Shown here one piece after another: positions 47,962 through 58,371 of a stretch of 64,000 bases of DNA; within the stretch, counting starts at the first letter, position 1, and every line of letters begins with the position of its first letter. Location: NCBI RefSeq assembly GCF_004343075.1, contig NZ_SLXP01000006.1, forward strand, positions 1 to 64,000, given 5' to 3'. The DNA comes from Rhodovulum marinum. GTDB lineage: Bacteria; Pseudomonadota; Alphaproteobacteria; Rhodobacterales; Rhodobacteraceae. The translations under genes and the position numbers were made by a program. The notes under the pieces are model-generated. The model did not search any database. It was not told the origin of the DNA and worked only from the letters and a program-made list of their open reading frames with translations.

Positions 47962-48068
47962 CCGCGGTCCGTCAGGTGTGCCTCGTGCCGCCTTGCCCAT
48001 GGACAGCCCTGCTGCACGGCGATACATCGTGCCCAACACTTGCCCCTTGATCCAGAGGCCAAACACTC

Positions 48069-50726
48069 ATGCCCAGCCTGAACGAAATCCGCTCGACCTT
48101 CCTGAGCTATTTCGAACGTAACGGCCACGAGGTGGTGGACAGTTCGCCGCTTGTGCCGCGGAACGATCCCACGCTGATGTTCACCAATTCCGGCATGGTG
48201 CAGTTCAAGAACCTGTTCACCGGTGTCGAAACCCGCGACTACAAGCGTGCGACGACCTCGCAGAAATGCGTGCGCGCGGGCGGCAAGCATAACGACCTGG
48301 ACAACGTCGGCTATACCGCGCGGCATCACACTTTTTTTGAGATGCTGGGGAATTTCAGCTTCGGCGATTATTTCAAGGACCAGGCCATTCCGTTTGCCTG
48401 GGAACTGCTGACCCGCGATTTCGACATTCCCAAGGATCGACTGCTGGTCACGGTCTATCACACCGATGACGAGGCCGCCGATGTCTGGAAGAAGGTCGCG
48501 GGGCTGCCGGATGAGCGGATCATCCGCATCCCGACCTCGGACAATTTCTGGCAGATGGGCGATACCGGCCCCTGCGGCCCCTGCACCGAGATCTTCTACG
48601 ATCACGGCGACCACATCTGGGGTGGCCCGCCGGGCAGCAAGGACGAGGACGGTGACCGGTTCATCGAGATCTGGAACCTCGTCTTCATGCAGTTCGAGAA
48701 GTTCGAGGACGGCACCCAGCGCGACCTGGAGGCGCAGTCGATCGACACCGGCATGGGGCTGGAACGGATTGGCGCACTGTTGCAGGGCAAGCACGACAAC
48801 TACGACACCGACCTGATGCGCGCGCTGATCGAGGCCTCGGCAAACGTGACCTCGACCGAACCAGACGGGCCGGGCAACGTGCATCACCGAGTGATCGCCG
48901 ACCATTTGCGCTCGACCTCGTTCCTGCTGGCCGACGGCGTGATGCCGTCGAACGATGGACGGGGCTATGTGCTGCGCCGGATCATGCGTCGCGCGATGCG
49001 GCACGCGCATCTGCTGGGCGCGACCGACCCGGTGATGCACCGTCTGGTGCCGGCGCTGGTGACGCAGATGGGCGCGGCTTATCCCGAGTTGCGTCGCGCG
49101 CAGGCGTTGATCGAGGAGACGCTGAAGCTGGAGGAAACGCGGTTCAAGCAAACGCTCGACCGTGGGCTGCGGCTTCTGGACGAGGAACTTGACCGCCTAC
49201 CCGAGGGGGCGGCGCTGCCCGGCGAAGCGGCGTTCAAACTGTATGATACCTATGGCTTCCCGCTGGACCTGACGCAGGACGCGCTGCGTGAGACGGGTCG
49301 CGGCGTGGATGTGGCCGGCTTTGACGCCGCGATGGCCGAGCAGAAGGCCAAGGCGCGCGCAAGCTGGTCGGGGTCTGGCGAGGCAAAGGAGGCGCGCGTC
49401 TGGTTCGACGTGGCCGAGCGCGTGGCCGCGACCGAATTCCTGGGCTATGACACCGAGGTGGCTGAGGGCCAGGTGATGGCGCTGGTCATCGATGGCGCCC
49501 AGGTCGATGCAATCGCCGAAGGCGCCGAGGGCTGGATGGTCGTGAACCAGACGCCATTCTATGCGGAATCGGGCGGCCAGGTCGGGGACACGGGCACCTA
49601 CCTGAAACCCGAGGGGGCCGGGATGATCCTGGATACCCAAAAGATGCCGGGGGGCCTGTTTGCTCACAAAGTGCAGCCCGAGAAGGCAGCGCTTGCGGTG
49701 GGCGACGCGCTTGAATTGCGTGTCGATCACGGGCGGCGCACGGCGATCCGTGCCAACCATTCGGCCACACACCTGTTGCACGAGGCGCTGCGCCAGGCAT
49801 TGGGCGATCATGTTGCGCAAAAGGGGTCGCTGAACGCGCCTGACCGGCTGCGCTTCGACTTCAGCCATGGCAAGGCGATGTCGCCACAGGAACTGGCCGC
49901 GGTCGAATCCGAGGTCAATGCCTTCATTCGCCAGAACACGCCGGTCGAAACCCGGATCATGACGCCGGACGACGCCCGCGCGATCGGTGCGCAGGCCCTG
50001 TTCGGCGAGAAATACGGCGACGAGGTGCGCGTGGTCTCGATGGGCCGCGCGGCGACGGGCAAGGGCCATGACGGGAACACCTGGTCGATCGAGCTGTGTG
50101 GCGGTACCCATGTGCGTCAGACCGGTGACATCGGGCTTTGCGTGGTGCTGGGTGACAGCGCGTCGTCGGCGGGTGTGCGCCGGATCGAGGCGTTGACGGG
50201 CCAGGCCGCGCTGGATCACCTGATCGCCCAGCAGAACCGGCTGGCCGAGGTGGCCGAGGTGCTGCGCGCTCAGCCTGCCGATGTGGCGGCGCGTGTGCGG
50301 GCGCTGGTCGACGAGCGCCGTGCGCTCGAGAACGAGGTGGCGAGCCTGCGCCGTGAACTGGCCCTAGCCGGTCCCGCGGGTGCCGCCCCCGAGACACGGG
50401 AAGTGGGCGGGGTACCGTTCTTCGCCCAGGTTTTTGCGGGCGTATCGGGCAAGGACCTGCCGCCGCTTATCGACGAGCACAAGGCCCGGCTGGGCAGTGG
50501 TGCTGTGCTGTTGATCGCGGACTCTGGCGGCAAGGCGGCCGTTGCGGCCGGTGTCACCGACGATCTGACGGGCCGGGTCTCGGCCGTCGATCTGGTCAAG
50601 GCGGCGGTCGCGGAACTGGGTGGCAAGGGCGGTGGCGGGCGGCCCGACATGGCGCAGGGCGGCGGAAAGGATGCCGCGAACGCCGAGGCCGCGATCAAGG
50701 CCGCCGAAGCGGTGTTGGAGGGATAG
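48069..50726 (+). CDS. alaS: alanyl-tRNA synthetase
   Basis: The 885-residue class II synthetase has the catalytic core ([20 protein letters not shown] and the [11 protein letters not shown] region), an editing domain with [14 protein letters not shown] and the later zinc-binding CGGTH, and a C-terminal oligomerisation domain with the Gly-rich [16 protein letters not shown]. All domains are complete. The next gene begins immediately after its stop codon. Confidence 0.98.
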   Translation: MPSLNEIRSTFLSYFERNGHEVVDSSPLVPRNDPTLMFTNSGMVQFKNLFTGVETRDYKRATTSQKCVRAGGKHNDLDNVGYTARHHTFFEMLGNFSFGDYFKDQAIPFAWELLTRDFDIPKDRLLVTVYHTDDEAADVWKKVAGLPDERIIRIPTSDNFWQMGDTGPCGPCTEIFYDHGDHIWGGPPGSKDEDGDRFIEIWNLVFMQFEKFEDGTQRDLEAQSIDTGMGLERIGALLQGKHDNYDTDLMRALIEASANVTSTEPDGPGNVHHRVIADHLRSTSFLLADGVMPSNDGRGYVLRRIMRRAMRHAHLLGATDPVMHRLVPALVTQMGAAYPELRRAQALIEETLKLEETRFKQTLDRGLRLLDEELDRLPEGAALPGEAAFKLYDTYGFPLDLTQDALRETGRGVDVAGFDAAMAEQKAKARASWSGSGEAKEARVWFDVAERVAATEFLGYDTEVAEGQVMALVIDGAQVDAIAEGAEGWMVVNQTPFYAESGGQVGDTGTYLKPEGAGMILDTQKMPGGLFAHKVQPEKAALAVGDALELRVDHGRRTAIRANHSATHLLHEALRQALGDHVAQKGSLNAPDRLRFDFSHGKAMSPQELAAVESEVNAFIRQNTPVETRIMTPDDARAIGAQALFGEKYGDEVRVVSMGRAATGKGHDGNTWSIELCGGTHVRQTGDIGLCVVLGDSASSAGVRRIEALTGQAALDHLIAQQNRLAEVAEVLRAQPADVAARVRALVDERRALENEVASLRRELALAGPAGAAPETREVGGVPFFAQVFAGVSGKDLPPLIDEHKARLGSGAVLLIADSGGKAAVAAGVTDDLTGRVSAVDLVKAAVAELGGKGGGGRPDMAQGGGKDAANAEAAIKAAEAVLEG

Positions 50727-51014
50727 ATGGGCGCACTCTGGATCGCGCATGTCACGGTGACTGACCCCGAGGCCTATGGCAAATACGCGGAACTGGCCGG
50801 GCCTGCCATTGCGAAACATGGCGGCACCTTCGTCGCCCGCGGCGGCAGGTTCGTTCAGCTCGAGGGCAGGGAACGCCCGCGCAACGTGGTGGCGCGTTTC
50901 CCGTCCGTCGAGGCGGCGGTGGATTGCTATAACAGTCCCGAATACCAAGAGGCGCTGAGCCATGCGCGCGGCGCCTCGGAGCGCGAGCTGTTGGTGGTCG
51001 AAACCAGCGAATAA
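50727..51014 (+). CDS. DUF1330 family protein
   Basis: The 95-residue protein has the DUF1330 pattern of a dimeric alpha-beta barrel: WIAHVTVTDPEAYGKYAE at the start, GGTFVARGG in the middle, and FPSVEAAVDCYNSPEYQEA near the end. Such proteins are related to monooxygenase-like or EthD-like folds and their role is unknown. The ATG directly abuts the alaS stop, so it is co-translated with alaS. Confidence 0.87.
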   Translation: MGALWIAHVTVTDPEAYGKYAELAGPAIAKHGGTFVARGGRFVQLEGRERPRNVVARFPSVEAAVDCYNSPEYQEALSHARGASERELLVVETSE

Positions 51015-51035
51015 GGCGGCCCTGTTTCCCGTGGG

Positions 51036-51725
51036 TCAGTACGGATCGACCCACAGGGTCCGTTTGCCGCGCACCAGATCCCCCACGAAGGCGCATCCAT
51101 TGTCGGGCTGGCTGAAATGCAGCCATGCGGCCTGTGCGAAATAGCCCGGGTCCATGCGTGCGATGAACCCGTTCAATCGACCGGTGTTGTCCGGGTCGTC
51201 GATGCCGTTGCCGTCCAGGATGGCGGCTTGATCGGCGGGCTCCAGCGCGTCGATCTGCAGTGCGAACGCGATGTATTCGTGATCGGCGAGGCACGGGGTC
51301 CCACTGCACTCGGCCTGGTCTAGGAACGCGTGGACCAGTTCATGTACTATCAGGCTGTCGAACAGCGCCTGCGGTGTGATGCGCCGCCAGATGCTGTCCG
51401 GTGCCAGAATCGATGGCAGCGCCCTGGGCGCAGTCACCGAAATGCTATCGTCGTGGCAGTGGTATTGAGCCATGCACGCGGTCAATGCGTGGGTAATCTG
51501 CGGAAGGACACGGATGGTCAGCGGCTGCGCCTGATGCAGATTGCAGGCATCAAGTCTGGGGCGGGCACGGGCCACGGCGGCACAAACTGCCGCGGCATCG
51601 TCAGGAGATTCGGCTTCAACCGAGATCAGTGGGTCACCGGGGCAAGAATGGGGCGCGGCGCGGCCGGGCCCCGTCCAAATCGCCAGCGCGATGCAGATAC
51701 CCACTGCCGTTGCCGCGGCGCCCAT
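51036..51725 (-). CDS. secreted HExxH protein, putative metallopeptidase
   Basis: The 229-residue protein has a signal peptide (ICIALAIWTGPGRA), five or more cysteines consistent with a periplasmic fold, and HELVHAFLDQ near residues 125-134, an HExxH zinc-binding motif. The downstream CLADHEYIAFALQIDALEP contains Glu residues that could be the third zinc ligand. I read it as a possible zinc metallopeptidase of an uncharacterised family. It is convergent with the DUF1330 gene and lies downstream of typA on the same strand. Confidence 0.65.
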   Translation of the reverse strand: MGAAATAVGICIALAIWTGPGRAAPHSCPGDPLISVEAESPDDAAAVCAAVARARPRLDACNLHQAQPLTIRVLPQITHALTACMAQYHCHDDSISVTAPRALPSILAPDSIWRRITPQALFDSLIVHELVHAFLDQAECSGTPCLADHEYIAFALQIDALEPADQAAILDGNGIDDPDNTGRLNGFIARMDPGYFAQAAWLHFSQPDNGCAFVGDLVRGKRTLWVDPY

Positions 51726-51789
51726 GTCCCCCGTTCCCTCGCCCGAGCCTAAAGCCTAGGACGGGCAAGGGATACCTGTCCAGTGCCGG

Positions 51790-53610
51790 TTATCCGGCGG
51801 CGCGAGACTGGCGCTTGCGTTCATGCGGATCGAGGAAGCGCTTGCGCAGCCGGATCGCCGTGGGTGTCACCTCGACCAGTTCGTCGTCGTCGATATAGGC
51901 GATCGCCTCTTCAAGGCTCATCTTGACGGGCGGGGTCAGCGTGACCGCGTCATCCTTGCCCGCGGCGCGGACGTTGGTCAGCTTCTTGCCCTTCAGCGGG
52001 TTCACCTCGAGATCGTTGTCGCGCGAGTGTTCGCCGATGATCATGCCCTGGTAAACCGGCTCTTGCGCCCCGATGAACAGCCGCCCGCGGTCCTCGAGGT
52101 TGAACAGCGCGTAGGCAACCGACGTGCCGTCCTCCATCGAGATCAGAACGCCCGCGCGACGCCCGGGGATCGGGCCTTTCCAGGGCGTCCAGCCATGGAA
52201 CACGCGGTTCAGCACGCCGGTGCCGCGGGTATCGGTCAGGAATTCGCCGTGATAGCCGATGAGCCCGCGCGAGGGCACATGGGCGATGATCCGGGTCTTG
52301 CCCGCACCTGCAGGCCGCATCTCGACCATCTCTCCGCGCCGCGCACCGGTGATCTTTTCGATCACCACGCCGGAATAGTCGTCATCCACGTCGATGGTGA
52401 CTTCCTCGACCGGCTCCAGCCGCTGGCCGTCCTCTTCGCGCATCAACACCTGCGGGCGCGAGATCGACAGTTCGAACCCTTCGCGGCGCATGTTCTCGAT
52501 CAAGACGCCCATCTGCAATTCGCCGCGGCCTGCCACCTCGAAGGCTTCGCCGCCGGGCGTGTCGGTCACGTGGATCGCCACGTTCGATTCCGCCTCGCGC
52601 ATCAGGCGGTCGCGGATCACGCGGGACTGCACCTTCTTGCCGTCGCGGCCCGCAAGCGGGCTGTCATTGATGCCGAAGGTCACGGAAATCGTGGGCGGGT
52701 CAATCGGTTGGGCGGGCAGGGGGGCGGACACCGAGGGTGCGCACAGCGTATCGGCAACGGTCGCCTTGGACATGCCCGCCAGCGACACGATATCGCCGGC
52801 CTCGCCCATCTCGATGGGCTGTTGTGACAGCCCGCGGAAGGCCAGCACCTTGGACACGCGGAAACTCTCGATCTGATCACCCTTGCGCGACAGCGCCTTG
52901 ACCGTGTCGCCCGGCTTGACCGTGCCGCTTTCGATGCGGCCCGTTAGGATGCGGCCGATGAACGGGTCCGCGCCCAGCGTGGTGGCCAGCATCCGGAACG
53001 GTTCGGCGGTGTGGTTCAACTGCTTGGGTGCGGGAACGTGATCGAGGATCAGGTCGAACAGCGCGTGCAGGTCCTTGCGCGGCCCGTCCAGCGTCGCATC
53101 CGCCCAGCCTGACCGTCCCGAAGCATACATGTGCGGGAAATCCAGTTGTTCTTCGTTCGCGCCGAGGCTTGCGAACAGGTCGAACACCTCGTCGAGGGCG
53201 CGGTCGGGTTCGGCGTCGGGTTTGTCGACCTTGTTCAGGACCACGATGGGGCGCAGGCCAAGCGCCAGCGCCTTGGAGGTGACGAACTTGGTCTGCGGCA
53301 TCGGGCCTTCGGCGGCATCGACCAGCAGCACCACACCATCCACCATGGACAGGATGCGCTCCACCTCGCCGCCGAAATCGGCATGGCCGGGGGTGTCGAC
53401 GATGTTTACCCGGTGTCCGTCCCATTCGACCGAGGTCGCCTTGGCGAGGATGGTGATGCCGCGTTCGCGTTCCAGGTCGTTCGAATCCATCGCCCGTTCG
53501 GCAACGGCCTGATTTTCGCGGAAAGCGCCGGATTGGCGCAGGAGTTGGTCCACCAGGGTGGTCTTGCCGTGATCGACATGCGCGATGATCGCGATGTTGC
53601 GAAGGTCCAT
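51790..53610 (-). CDS. typA: translational GTPase TypA/BipA
   Basis: TypA is a ribosome-associated GTPase involved in stress and cold adaptation and in ribosome assembly. The 606-residue protein has G1 [11 protein letters not shown]3 [10 protein letters not shown] and G4 NKVDKPDA, then EF-G-like domains and a C-terminal domain. The ATG at 53610 has GAGG seven bases upstream; the ATG at 53622 is a possible alternative adding four residues. Confidence 0.95.
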   Translation of the reverse strand: MDLRNIAIIAHVDHGKTTLVDQLLRQSGAFRENQAVAERAMDSNDLERERGITILAKATSVEWDGHRVNIVDTPGHADFGGEVERILSMVDGVVLLVDAAEGPMPQTKFVTSKALALGLRPIVVLNKVDKPDAEPDRALDEVFDLFASLGANEEQLDFPHMYASGRSGWADATLDGPRKDLHALFDLILDHVPAPKQLNHTAEPFRMLATTLGADPFIGRILTGRIESGTVKPGDTVKALSRKGDQIESFRVSKVLAFRGLSQQPIEMGEAGDIVSLAGMSKATVADTLCAPSVSAPLPAQPIDPPTISVTFGINDSPLAGRDGKKVQSRVIRDRLMREAESNVAIHVTDTPGGEAFEVAGRGELQMGVLIENMRREGFELSISRPQVLMREEDGQRLEPVEEVTIDVDDDYSGVVIEKITGARRGEMVEMRPAGAGKTRIIAHVPSRGLIGYHGEFLTDTRGTGVLNRVFHGWTPWKGPIPGRRAGVLISMEDGTSVAYALFNLEDRGRLFIGAQEPVYQGMIIGEHSRDNDLEVNPLKGKKLTNVRAAGKDDAVTLTPPVKMSLEEAIAYIDDDELVEVTPTAIRLRKRFLDPHERKRQSRAAG

Positions 53611-53823
53611 GGGATGCCTCATGCAGGGATTGCCGCGGCCATAGCCGGTTCACGCTGAAAAGGCGAGGAGAAAAAGGGAACTGCGCGCGATGGTGATACA
53701 ATCGCGTGGCAATACGGGAATTCCCTACCTTCCAGAGCGATCAAGATGGTTGCTCATCCAGCTTGGAATCGTTCAAGGTTGTACTGCGGTCGATTGGGCC
53801 GTTACGATCAATTGGGATTTGGA

Positions 53824-54531
53824 ATGGGAAATTTCACGTGTTTTGAACGCTTTGCTGTCACCGCGGCTGCTACGTCTCTGCTTGCTCTGGTGGGGGCTTT
53901 CGGTGCATCGGCGGAAACCATTGTCTACAACGGCCTCGCCGGAACCTCTGTGGCCAACGGTTATGCCGATTTCGATCTGAACGGCGATGGCTTTGACGAT
54001 ATAGGGTTCTACGCCTTCGATTACGTGAGTGGCACCCAGGAAGGTGGGGTGGGAACGTATTCGTACGAGCTTGGAGGAAAGTTGTATCGTACCTCTATCG
54101 TGAACGAGTCCGACGCGACCATTGGTGCGACCCTCGCCGTCGGGTTCAATCCGGGTGACGCGATCGACGCGACCTCTGGCGATTTCGGTGGCGGCGGCGA
54201 GCTTTACGTCAATGGTAGCGGTACGCCTTACGGTATCCTGGCGGCTGCCGGATCATCGGCTTACCTCGGGTTCCAGATCGAGGTCGGCTCCAATTTCGGA
54301 ACGAATGACGGTTATTATTTCTTCGGTGCCGCTCAGGAAACCTACTACGGCTGGATCGCGGTGGAGCGTGGAAGCGTCATCCTGGGGGATTACGGCTTGC
54401 AGAACGTCTCGGGTGAAGCTGCTGCCATCCCGACGGTTGGTTCCGGGCCCAGCCCAGTCCCGCTGCCCGCAGGCCTGCCGTTGCTGCTGGCCGGGCTTGG
54501 TGCACTGGGCTTGGTTCGCCGCCGGCGCTGA
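53824..54531 (+). CDS. VPLPA-CTERM sorting domain protein
   Basis: The 235-residue protein has a signal peptide, a Gly/Asp-rich beta-type middle (DFDLNGDGFDDIGFYAFDY), and a C-terminal tail VPLPAGLPLLLAGLGALGLV followed by Arg-Arg-Arg-Arg, which is the VPLPA-CTERM signal for exosortase processing. It is probably an exported surface or matrix protein. The sequence is A+T-richer and its codon use differs from its neighbours, suggesting transfer or relaxed selection. The ATG at 53824 has a weak site; no exosortase is in the window. Confidence 0.85.
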   Translation: MGNFTCFERFAVTAAATSLLALVGAFGASAETIVYNGLAGTSVANGYADFDLNGDGFDDIGFYAFDYVSGTQEGGVGTYSYELGGKLYRTSIVNESDATIGATLAVGFNPGDAIDATSGDFGGGGELYVNGSGTPYGILAAAGSSAYLGFQIEVGSNFGTNDGYYFFGAAQETYYGWIAVERGSVILGDYGLQNVSGEAAAIPTVGSGPSPVPLPAGLPLLLAGLGALGLVRRRR

Positions 54532-54547
54532 GCACCCTATAAATCAT

Positions 54548-54573
54548 GGGCCGCGCGGGGCGCGGCCCTTTCT
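54548..54573 (+). terminator. Rho-independent terminator after the VPLPA-CTERM gene
   Basis: Arms 54548-54556 and 54560-54568 form a 9-bp G+C-rich perfect stem with a GGG loop, followed by TTTCT. It ends at the stop codon of the convergent SMR gene. Confidence 0.85.
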
Positions 54574-54908
54574 CAATGGGTCGAGGTCTTCGAGAACAGG
54601 TGAATCACCAGAATCCCGAGAATGATCAGCCCCATCCCCAGCAATGCAGGCAGGTCAATTCGCTGTCCGAAGACCCACCAACCGATGGCGGCGATGAACA
54701 CGATGCCCAGCCCCGACCAGATCGCGTAGGCGATGCCCACCGGGATGGTTTTCAGCGTCAAGGCAAGGAAATAGAACGAAAGCGCATAGGCCACGACCAC
54801 CAACGCAGATGGACCAAACCGTGTGAATTGCTGGCTGGCATGCAAGGCAGAGGTGCCGATCGTTTCGGTCAGGATCGCAAGCACAAGAAAAATATAGGAT
54901 TTCGGCAC
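54573..54908 (-). CDS. small multidrug resistance (SMR) family efflux protein
   Basis: The 111-residue protein has four membrane helices. LTETIG contains the essential Glu (E15, equivalent to E14 of EmrE), and GIAYAIWSGLGIVFIAAIGW is the typical third-helix block. It exports cationic toxic compounds or guanidinium in exchange for protons. The start is GTG at 54908, which fits the usual N-terminus; no ATG is suitably placed. It converges with the VPLPA-CTERM gene. Confidence 0.9.
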   Translation of the reverse strand: MPKSYIFLVLAILTETIGTSALHASQQFTRFGPSALVVVAYALSFYFLALTLKTIPVGIAYAIWSGLGIVFIAAIGWWVFGQRIDLPALLGMGLIILGILVIHLFSKTSTH

Positions 54909-55225
54909 TGGACACGATCCGATCTCGAAATTTCAAGGACTGCACAGACAGTCGCGTGCGGGGACGCTCTTGGCAAGCCGCTCCTTGCCGAGGAGGCGGG
55001 TCGTGTTGCGACACGAAGCCACGCGTTTGCATTCACGGAGTTGGTGAGTACCTCGCTTCGGGTCTGGTTTTGAAATGGTTGCAGAGACTCCTGAGAATCG
55101 GCATGCACCCCGTCCGGACCAAGTTTCTCCACCGGCGTTATGTCGATCAGATCATTGCGATCCACGGTCGCGTTTGACCGCTTGCGAAGGGGCTGCAAGC
55201 CCTGATCGGAAGGATGATCTGCCTT
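54909..55225. other. intergenic region, nothing recognised
   Basis: About 317 bases lie between the SMR gene and the transposase remnant. Short frames exist on both strands but none has a ribosome-binding site or a recognisable product. The region may include flanking remains of the insertion element, but I cannot find clear inverted repeats. Confidence 0.4.
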
Positions 55226-55739
55226 TCAGTGCATCTCGAGGTAGAGCCCCACGATCTCCATGACCTTGGCCTCGAACTGCGGGTCGTTGGACACCTTGAA
55301 GCCCTTCGTCAGATGCGGCTTGAGACCGGCCTCGGCCCAGATGCGCCCCACGCTCGACGGCGATATGCCCGCCGCCGCCGCCGCCGCCATCGTGGCGCGG
55401 CTCCAGTGCGTGGCATCGGGTGGCGTCTCCTTCACCTTCTTGGTGATCACCGTCAGGCGCGTCTCCCTCGGCAACGGCGATACCCGCGACGGCCGGGTCT
55501 TGTCCCGCTGCAGCCCCTCGATGCCTTCGTCGAGATACCGCGCCTGCCAGCGCCAGACGGGTCGGCTTTGACGTCCCGGCGCGCCGCATGATCTCGCTGG
55601 TCCCGCAGCCATCCGCCGTCGCCAGGACGATCTCCGCACGCCAGACATCCTTGCGCGGCGTGTTTTGATTGACGCAGAGCGCCATGAGTTGCTCGCGATC
55701 AGCGGGGCCAAGATACAGGCAGATGTCGTCACGTCTCAT
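55226..55739 (-). pseudogene. IS630-type transposase remnant, frameshifted and truncated
   Basis: The minus strand encodes the N-terminal half of an IS630-family transposase. One frame starts MRRDDICLYLGPADREQLMA from 55739 and continues through TSEIMRRAGTSK. A shift near 55560-55570 moves the coding into another frame, which reads VWRWQARYLDEGIEGL, then GISPSSVGRIWAEAGLKPH. It stops at 55226, just where the DDE catalytic domain should begin (the VGLYL block). The element is therefore inactive. Confidence 0.85.
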
Positions 55740-55795
55740 GCTTCGATAGTGACACATCCGTTCACCGTTGGGAATCTTCCGTCAGGTGGCGAACA

Positions 55796-56398
55796 CTAGC
55801 GGGCTATATAACGGTCGCGCCGGTGGTTGGTCGCGATGATGACGTTCAGAAGCGCCGCTCCCAGCAAAGACCAGGCCACCGTGACGACCGGGATCACCGC
55901 CAGCGCGAGGGCAAAGACCACCGCATCAAAGCCCAACTGCACCCAGCCCGCCCGGATACCGCGGCTGTCTTGAAGCCAGACCGCGACGATGCCGACGCCG
56001 CCCAGGCTCGCGCCGTGGCGGAACAATGCCAAAAGTCCCGCACCCGCCGTGACACCGGCAAGGATGGCGGCGACCGGCGGGGTCAGCGGCGTGACGACAA
56101 GGACATGGGGCATCACTTCGGTGAACAGTGCCAAGAGCCCCACCGCAGCGAAAGTTTTCAAGGTGAAGGCCCGGCCCATCCGGCGCAAGGCAAGCCAGTA
56201 GAACGGCAAGTTCAACGCGAAGAACACCAGTCCGAACGCCCAACCGGTCGCATAGCTCGTCACCAGGGACAGGCCTGCGATCTGTCCCGTCACCAGTCCG
56301 GCGCCCTGCAGAAATTGCAGCGAAAGGGCGACCAACAGGGTGCCGACCAACAGGCCTTGTAGGTCTTCGAGAAGAGAATGACGAGCGAAACCGGACAT
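55796..56398 (-). CDS. YitT family membrane protein
   Basis: The 200-residue protein has about five hydrophobic helices, with GTLLVALSLQFLQGAGLVTG and GLSLVTSYATGWAFGLVFFA matching the N-terminal membrane domain of the YitT family. The soluble C-terminal domain of full-length YitT is absent, as is common in Gram-negative relatives. Function is unknown. The ATG at 56398 is used; 56419 adds seven residues. Confidence 0.78.
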   Translation of the reverse strand: MSGFARHSLLEDLQGLLVGTLLVALSLQFLQGAGLVTGQIAGLSLVTSYATGWAFGLVFFALNLPFYWLALRRMGRAFTLKTFAAVGLLALFTEVMPHVLVVTPLTPPVAAILAGVTAGAGLLALFRHGASLGGVGIVAVWLQDSRGIRAGWVQLGFDAVVFALALAVIPVVTVAWSLLGAALLNVIIATNHRRDRYIAR

Positions 56399-56469
56399 GG
56401 TCCGGAAATGGCGCGGCACGGCGCCGATGTCCAGAAGAGGCGAAGGCCCCCGGCGTGCCTCGGGGAATG

Positions 56470-56501
56470 AAAAAAGGGCCGGCGTCGCGCGCCGACCCTT
56501 T
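56470..56501 (-). terminator. Rho-independent terminator of icd
   Basis: On the minus strand a stem built from CGCCG/CGGCG and AAAGGG/CCCTTT arms, with one mismatch and a short loop, is followed by a run of six T. It lies 13 bp after the icd stop. Confidence 0.88.
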
Positions 56502-56513
56502 CATATCTTGGTC

Positions 56514-57725
56514 TCAGCCGAGCGCCTTGTTCAGGTTCTCGTCCACCTTTTCGAGGAAGCCCATGGTGGTCAGCCATTTCTGATCGGGCCCGACCAGAAG
56601 CGCCAGGTCCTTGGTCATGAAGCCCGTTTCCACGGTCTCGACCACGACCCGTTCCAGCGTTTCGGCGAAATGCTTCAACGCGTCGTTGCCGTCCAGCTTG
56701 GCCCGGTGCTTGAGGCCCCCGGTCCAGGCGTAGATCGACGCGATAGAGTTGGTCGAGGTCTCCTCGCCCTTCTGGTGCTGGCGATAATGGCGGGTCACGG
56801 TGCCATGCGCCGCTTCGGCCTCGACGATCTTGCCGTCGGGCGTCATCAGCTGGCTGGTCATCAGCCCGAGGCTGCCGAAGCCCTGCGCGACCGTGTCGGA
56901 CTGCACGTCGCCATCGTAGTTCTTGCAGGCCCAGACGAAGCCGCCGTTCCACTTCATCGCGCAGGCGACCATGTCGTCAATCAGGCGATGTTCATAGGTG
57001 ATGCCAGCTTCCTTGAACTTGTCCGCGAATTCCTCGTCAAACACCTTCTGGAACAGGATCATGAACTGGCCGTCATACTGCTTCAGGATAGTGTTCTTGG
57101 TCGAAAGATACAGCGGCCAGCCCATCGACAGCGCGTAGTTCATCGAGGCTCGGGCAAAGTCGATGATCGACTGGTCGAGGTTGTACATCCCCATGTAGAT
57201 GCCCGAGGACGGCGCCTTGAACACCTCTTCCTCGATCACGGTGCCGTCCTCGCCCACGAATTTCATCGACAGCGTGCCGGGGCCGGGGAATTTCATGTCC
57301 GTGGCGCGATACTGGTCGCCATAGGCGTGGCGGCCGATCACGATGGGCTTGGTCCAGCCCGGCACCAGGCGGGGCACGTTCTTGCAGATGATCGGGGCGC
57401 GGAACACGACGCCGCCCAGGATGTTGCGGATCGTGCCGTTGGGGCTGCGCCACATCTTTTTCAGGCCGAATTCCTCGACGCGGGCCTCGTCAGGCGTGAT
57501 CGTCGCGCATTTCACGCCGACGCCGATTTCCTTGATCTTCTCGGCGGCGTCGACGGTGATCTGGTCATCGGTGCGGTCGCGCTCCTCGATGCCCAGGTCG
57601 TAATACAGCAGATCGATGTCGAGATAGGGCAGGATCAGCTTCTTCTTGATGAAGTCCCAGATGATCCGGGTCATCTCGTCGCCGTCGAGCTCGACGACCG
57701 GGTTGTCGACTTTTATCTTCGTCAT
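56514..57725 (-). CDS. icd: NADP-dependent isocitrate dehydrogenase
   Basis: Icd oxidises isocitrate to 2-oxoglutarate in the TCA cycle. The 403-residue protein is of the eukaryote-like type II class: [20 protein letters not shown] at the start, the substrate-binding [12 protein letters not shown], and [20 protein letters not shown] with metal-binding Asp residues. The start at 57725 ([13 protein letters not shown]) fits the family; the frame to 58136 is rejected. A terminator follows. Confidence 0.96.
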   Translation of the reverse strand: MTKIKVDNPVVELDGDEMTRIIWDFIKKKLILPYLDIDLLYYDLGIEERDRTDDQITVDAAEKIKEIGVGVKCATITPDEARVEEFGLKKMWRSPNGTIRNILGGVVFRAPIICKNVPRLVPGWTKPIVIGRHAYGDQYRATDMKFPGPGTLSMKFVGEDGTVIEEEVFKAPSSGIYMGMYNLDQSIIDFARASMNYALSMGWPLYLSTKNTILKQYDGQFMILFQKVFDEEFADKFKEAGITYEHRLIDDMVACAMKWNGGFVWACKNYDGDVQSDTVAQGFGSLGLMTSQLMTPDGKIVEAEAAHGTVTRHYRQHQKGEETSTNSIASIYAWTGGLKHRAKLDGNDALKHFAETLERVVVETVETGFMTKDLALLVGPDQKWLTTMGFLEKVDENLNKALG

Positions 57726-58050
57726 TTGGCCCCTCGTTGTTGGTATCGGGAATCGCGCCTCGCCTGCGTGATAGCCGATTTCCAAGAGTTCGGCCAGAGC
57801 GGTATGCGTTGGTATACAGGAGGGTCTGCAAGGGTCCTCTATCGCTGCCAACGGCGCGGGTTCGCCAGAGCCGACCAATGTCTCTGACGGCGCATTCGGC
57901 GCATCAGTGGCCCTGTTGCGCGGTTCAGGCCCGATCGCGCCCCAGGTCGGACGCAGGGCGGGTATCCGGCCGGACATGTTCCGGGGACGGGCCGTGCCGG
58001 TCGGTGGGTATTCACCGTTTGATAACCCGTTCCGCTCATTCTCCAGACCT
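57726..58050. other. intergenic region between divergent genes
   Basis: These 325 bases separate icd from the small membrane protein gene. Promoters for both must lie here. No clear known operator, riboswitch or small gene was found. Confidence 0.45.
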
Positions 58051-58371
58051 ATGACGCGCGTGCGACCCTCCGATGCCGTTCTTCTCGGGCTGACGCTGCT
58101 TGTGACGGCGGCGACGGTCCCCGTCAGCCTGGTCATGGCCGGACCGGCCGCGTCGGGCCGGCCGGCGCTGGTCGTGGTGCCGCCATGGGGGGCACGGGCC
58201 GCGCAGGTGATTGCAGCGGGCCAAGGATACGAGATCGGCCCTTATGTCGCGCCGATTGCGCGCTTCGCGGTGTTGCAGAATCCGCATGCCGCCCGTGCGG
58301 CGGGGGCCTGGGCGGTTCTGGATGCAGAGGCGTTGTTGACGCTTTGTGGATTCGAAGGAACTCTTCCATGA
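58051..58371 (+). CDS. small membrane-anchored protein coupled to a chemoreceptor
   Basis: The 106-residue product has one N-terminal membrane helix ([20 protein letters not shown]) and a soluble domain of about 70 residues containing [20 protein letters not shown]. The soluble part probably faces the periplasm. Its TGA stop overlaps the ATG of the chemoreceptor (ATGA), so translation is coupled. I do not recognise the family. Coupling suggests it may be an accessory or ligand-sensing partner of the receptor. The frame from 57907 adds residues without support. Confidence 0.6.
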   Translation: MTRVRPSDAVLLGLTLLVTAATVPVSLVMAGPAASGRPALVVVPPWGARAAQVIAAGQGYEIGPYVAPIARFAVLQNPHAARAAGAWAVLDAEALLTLCGFEGTLP

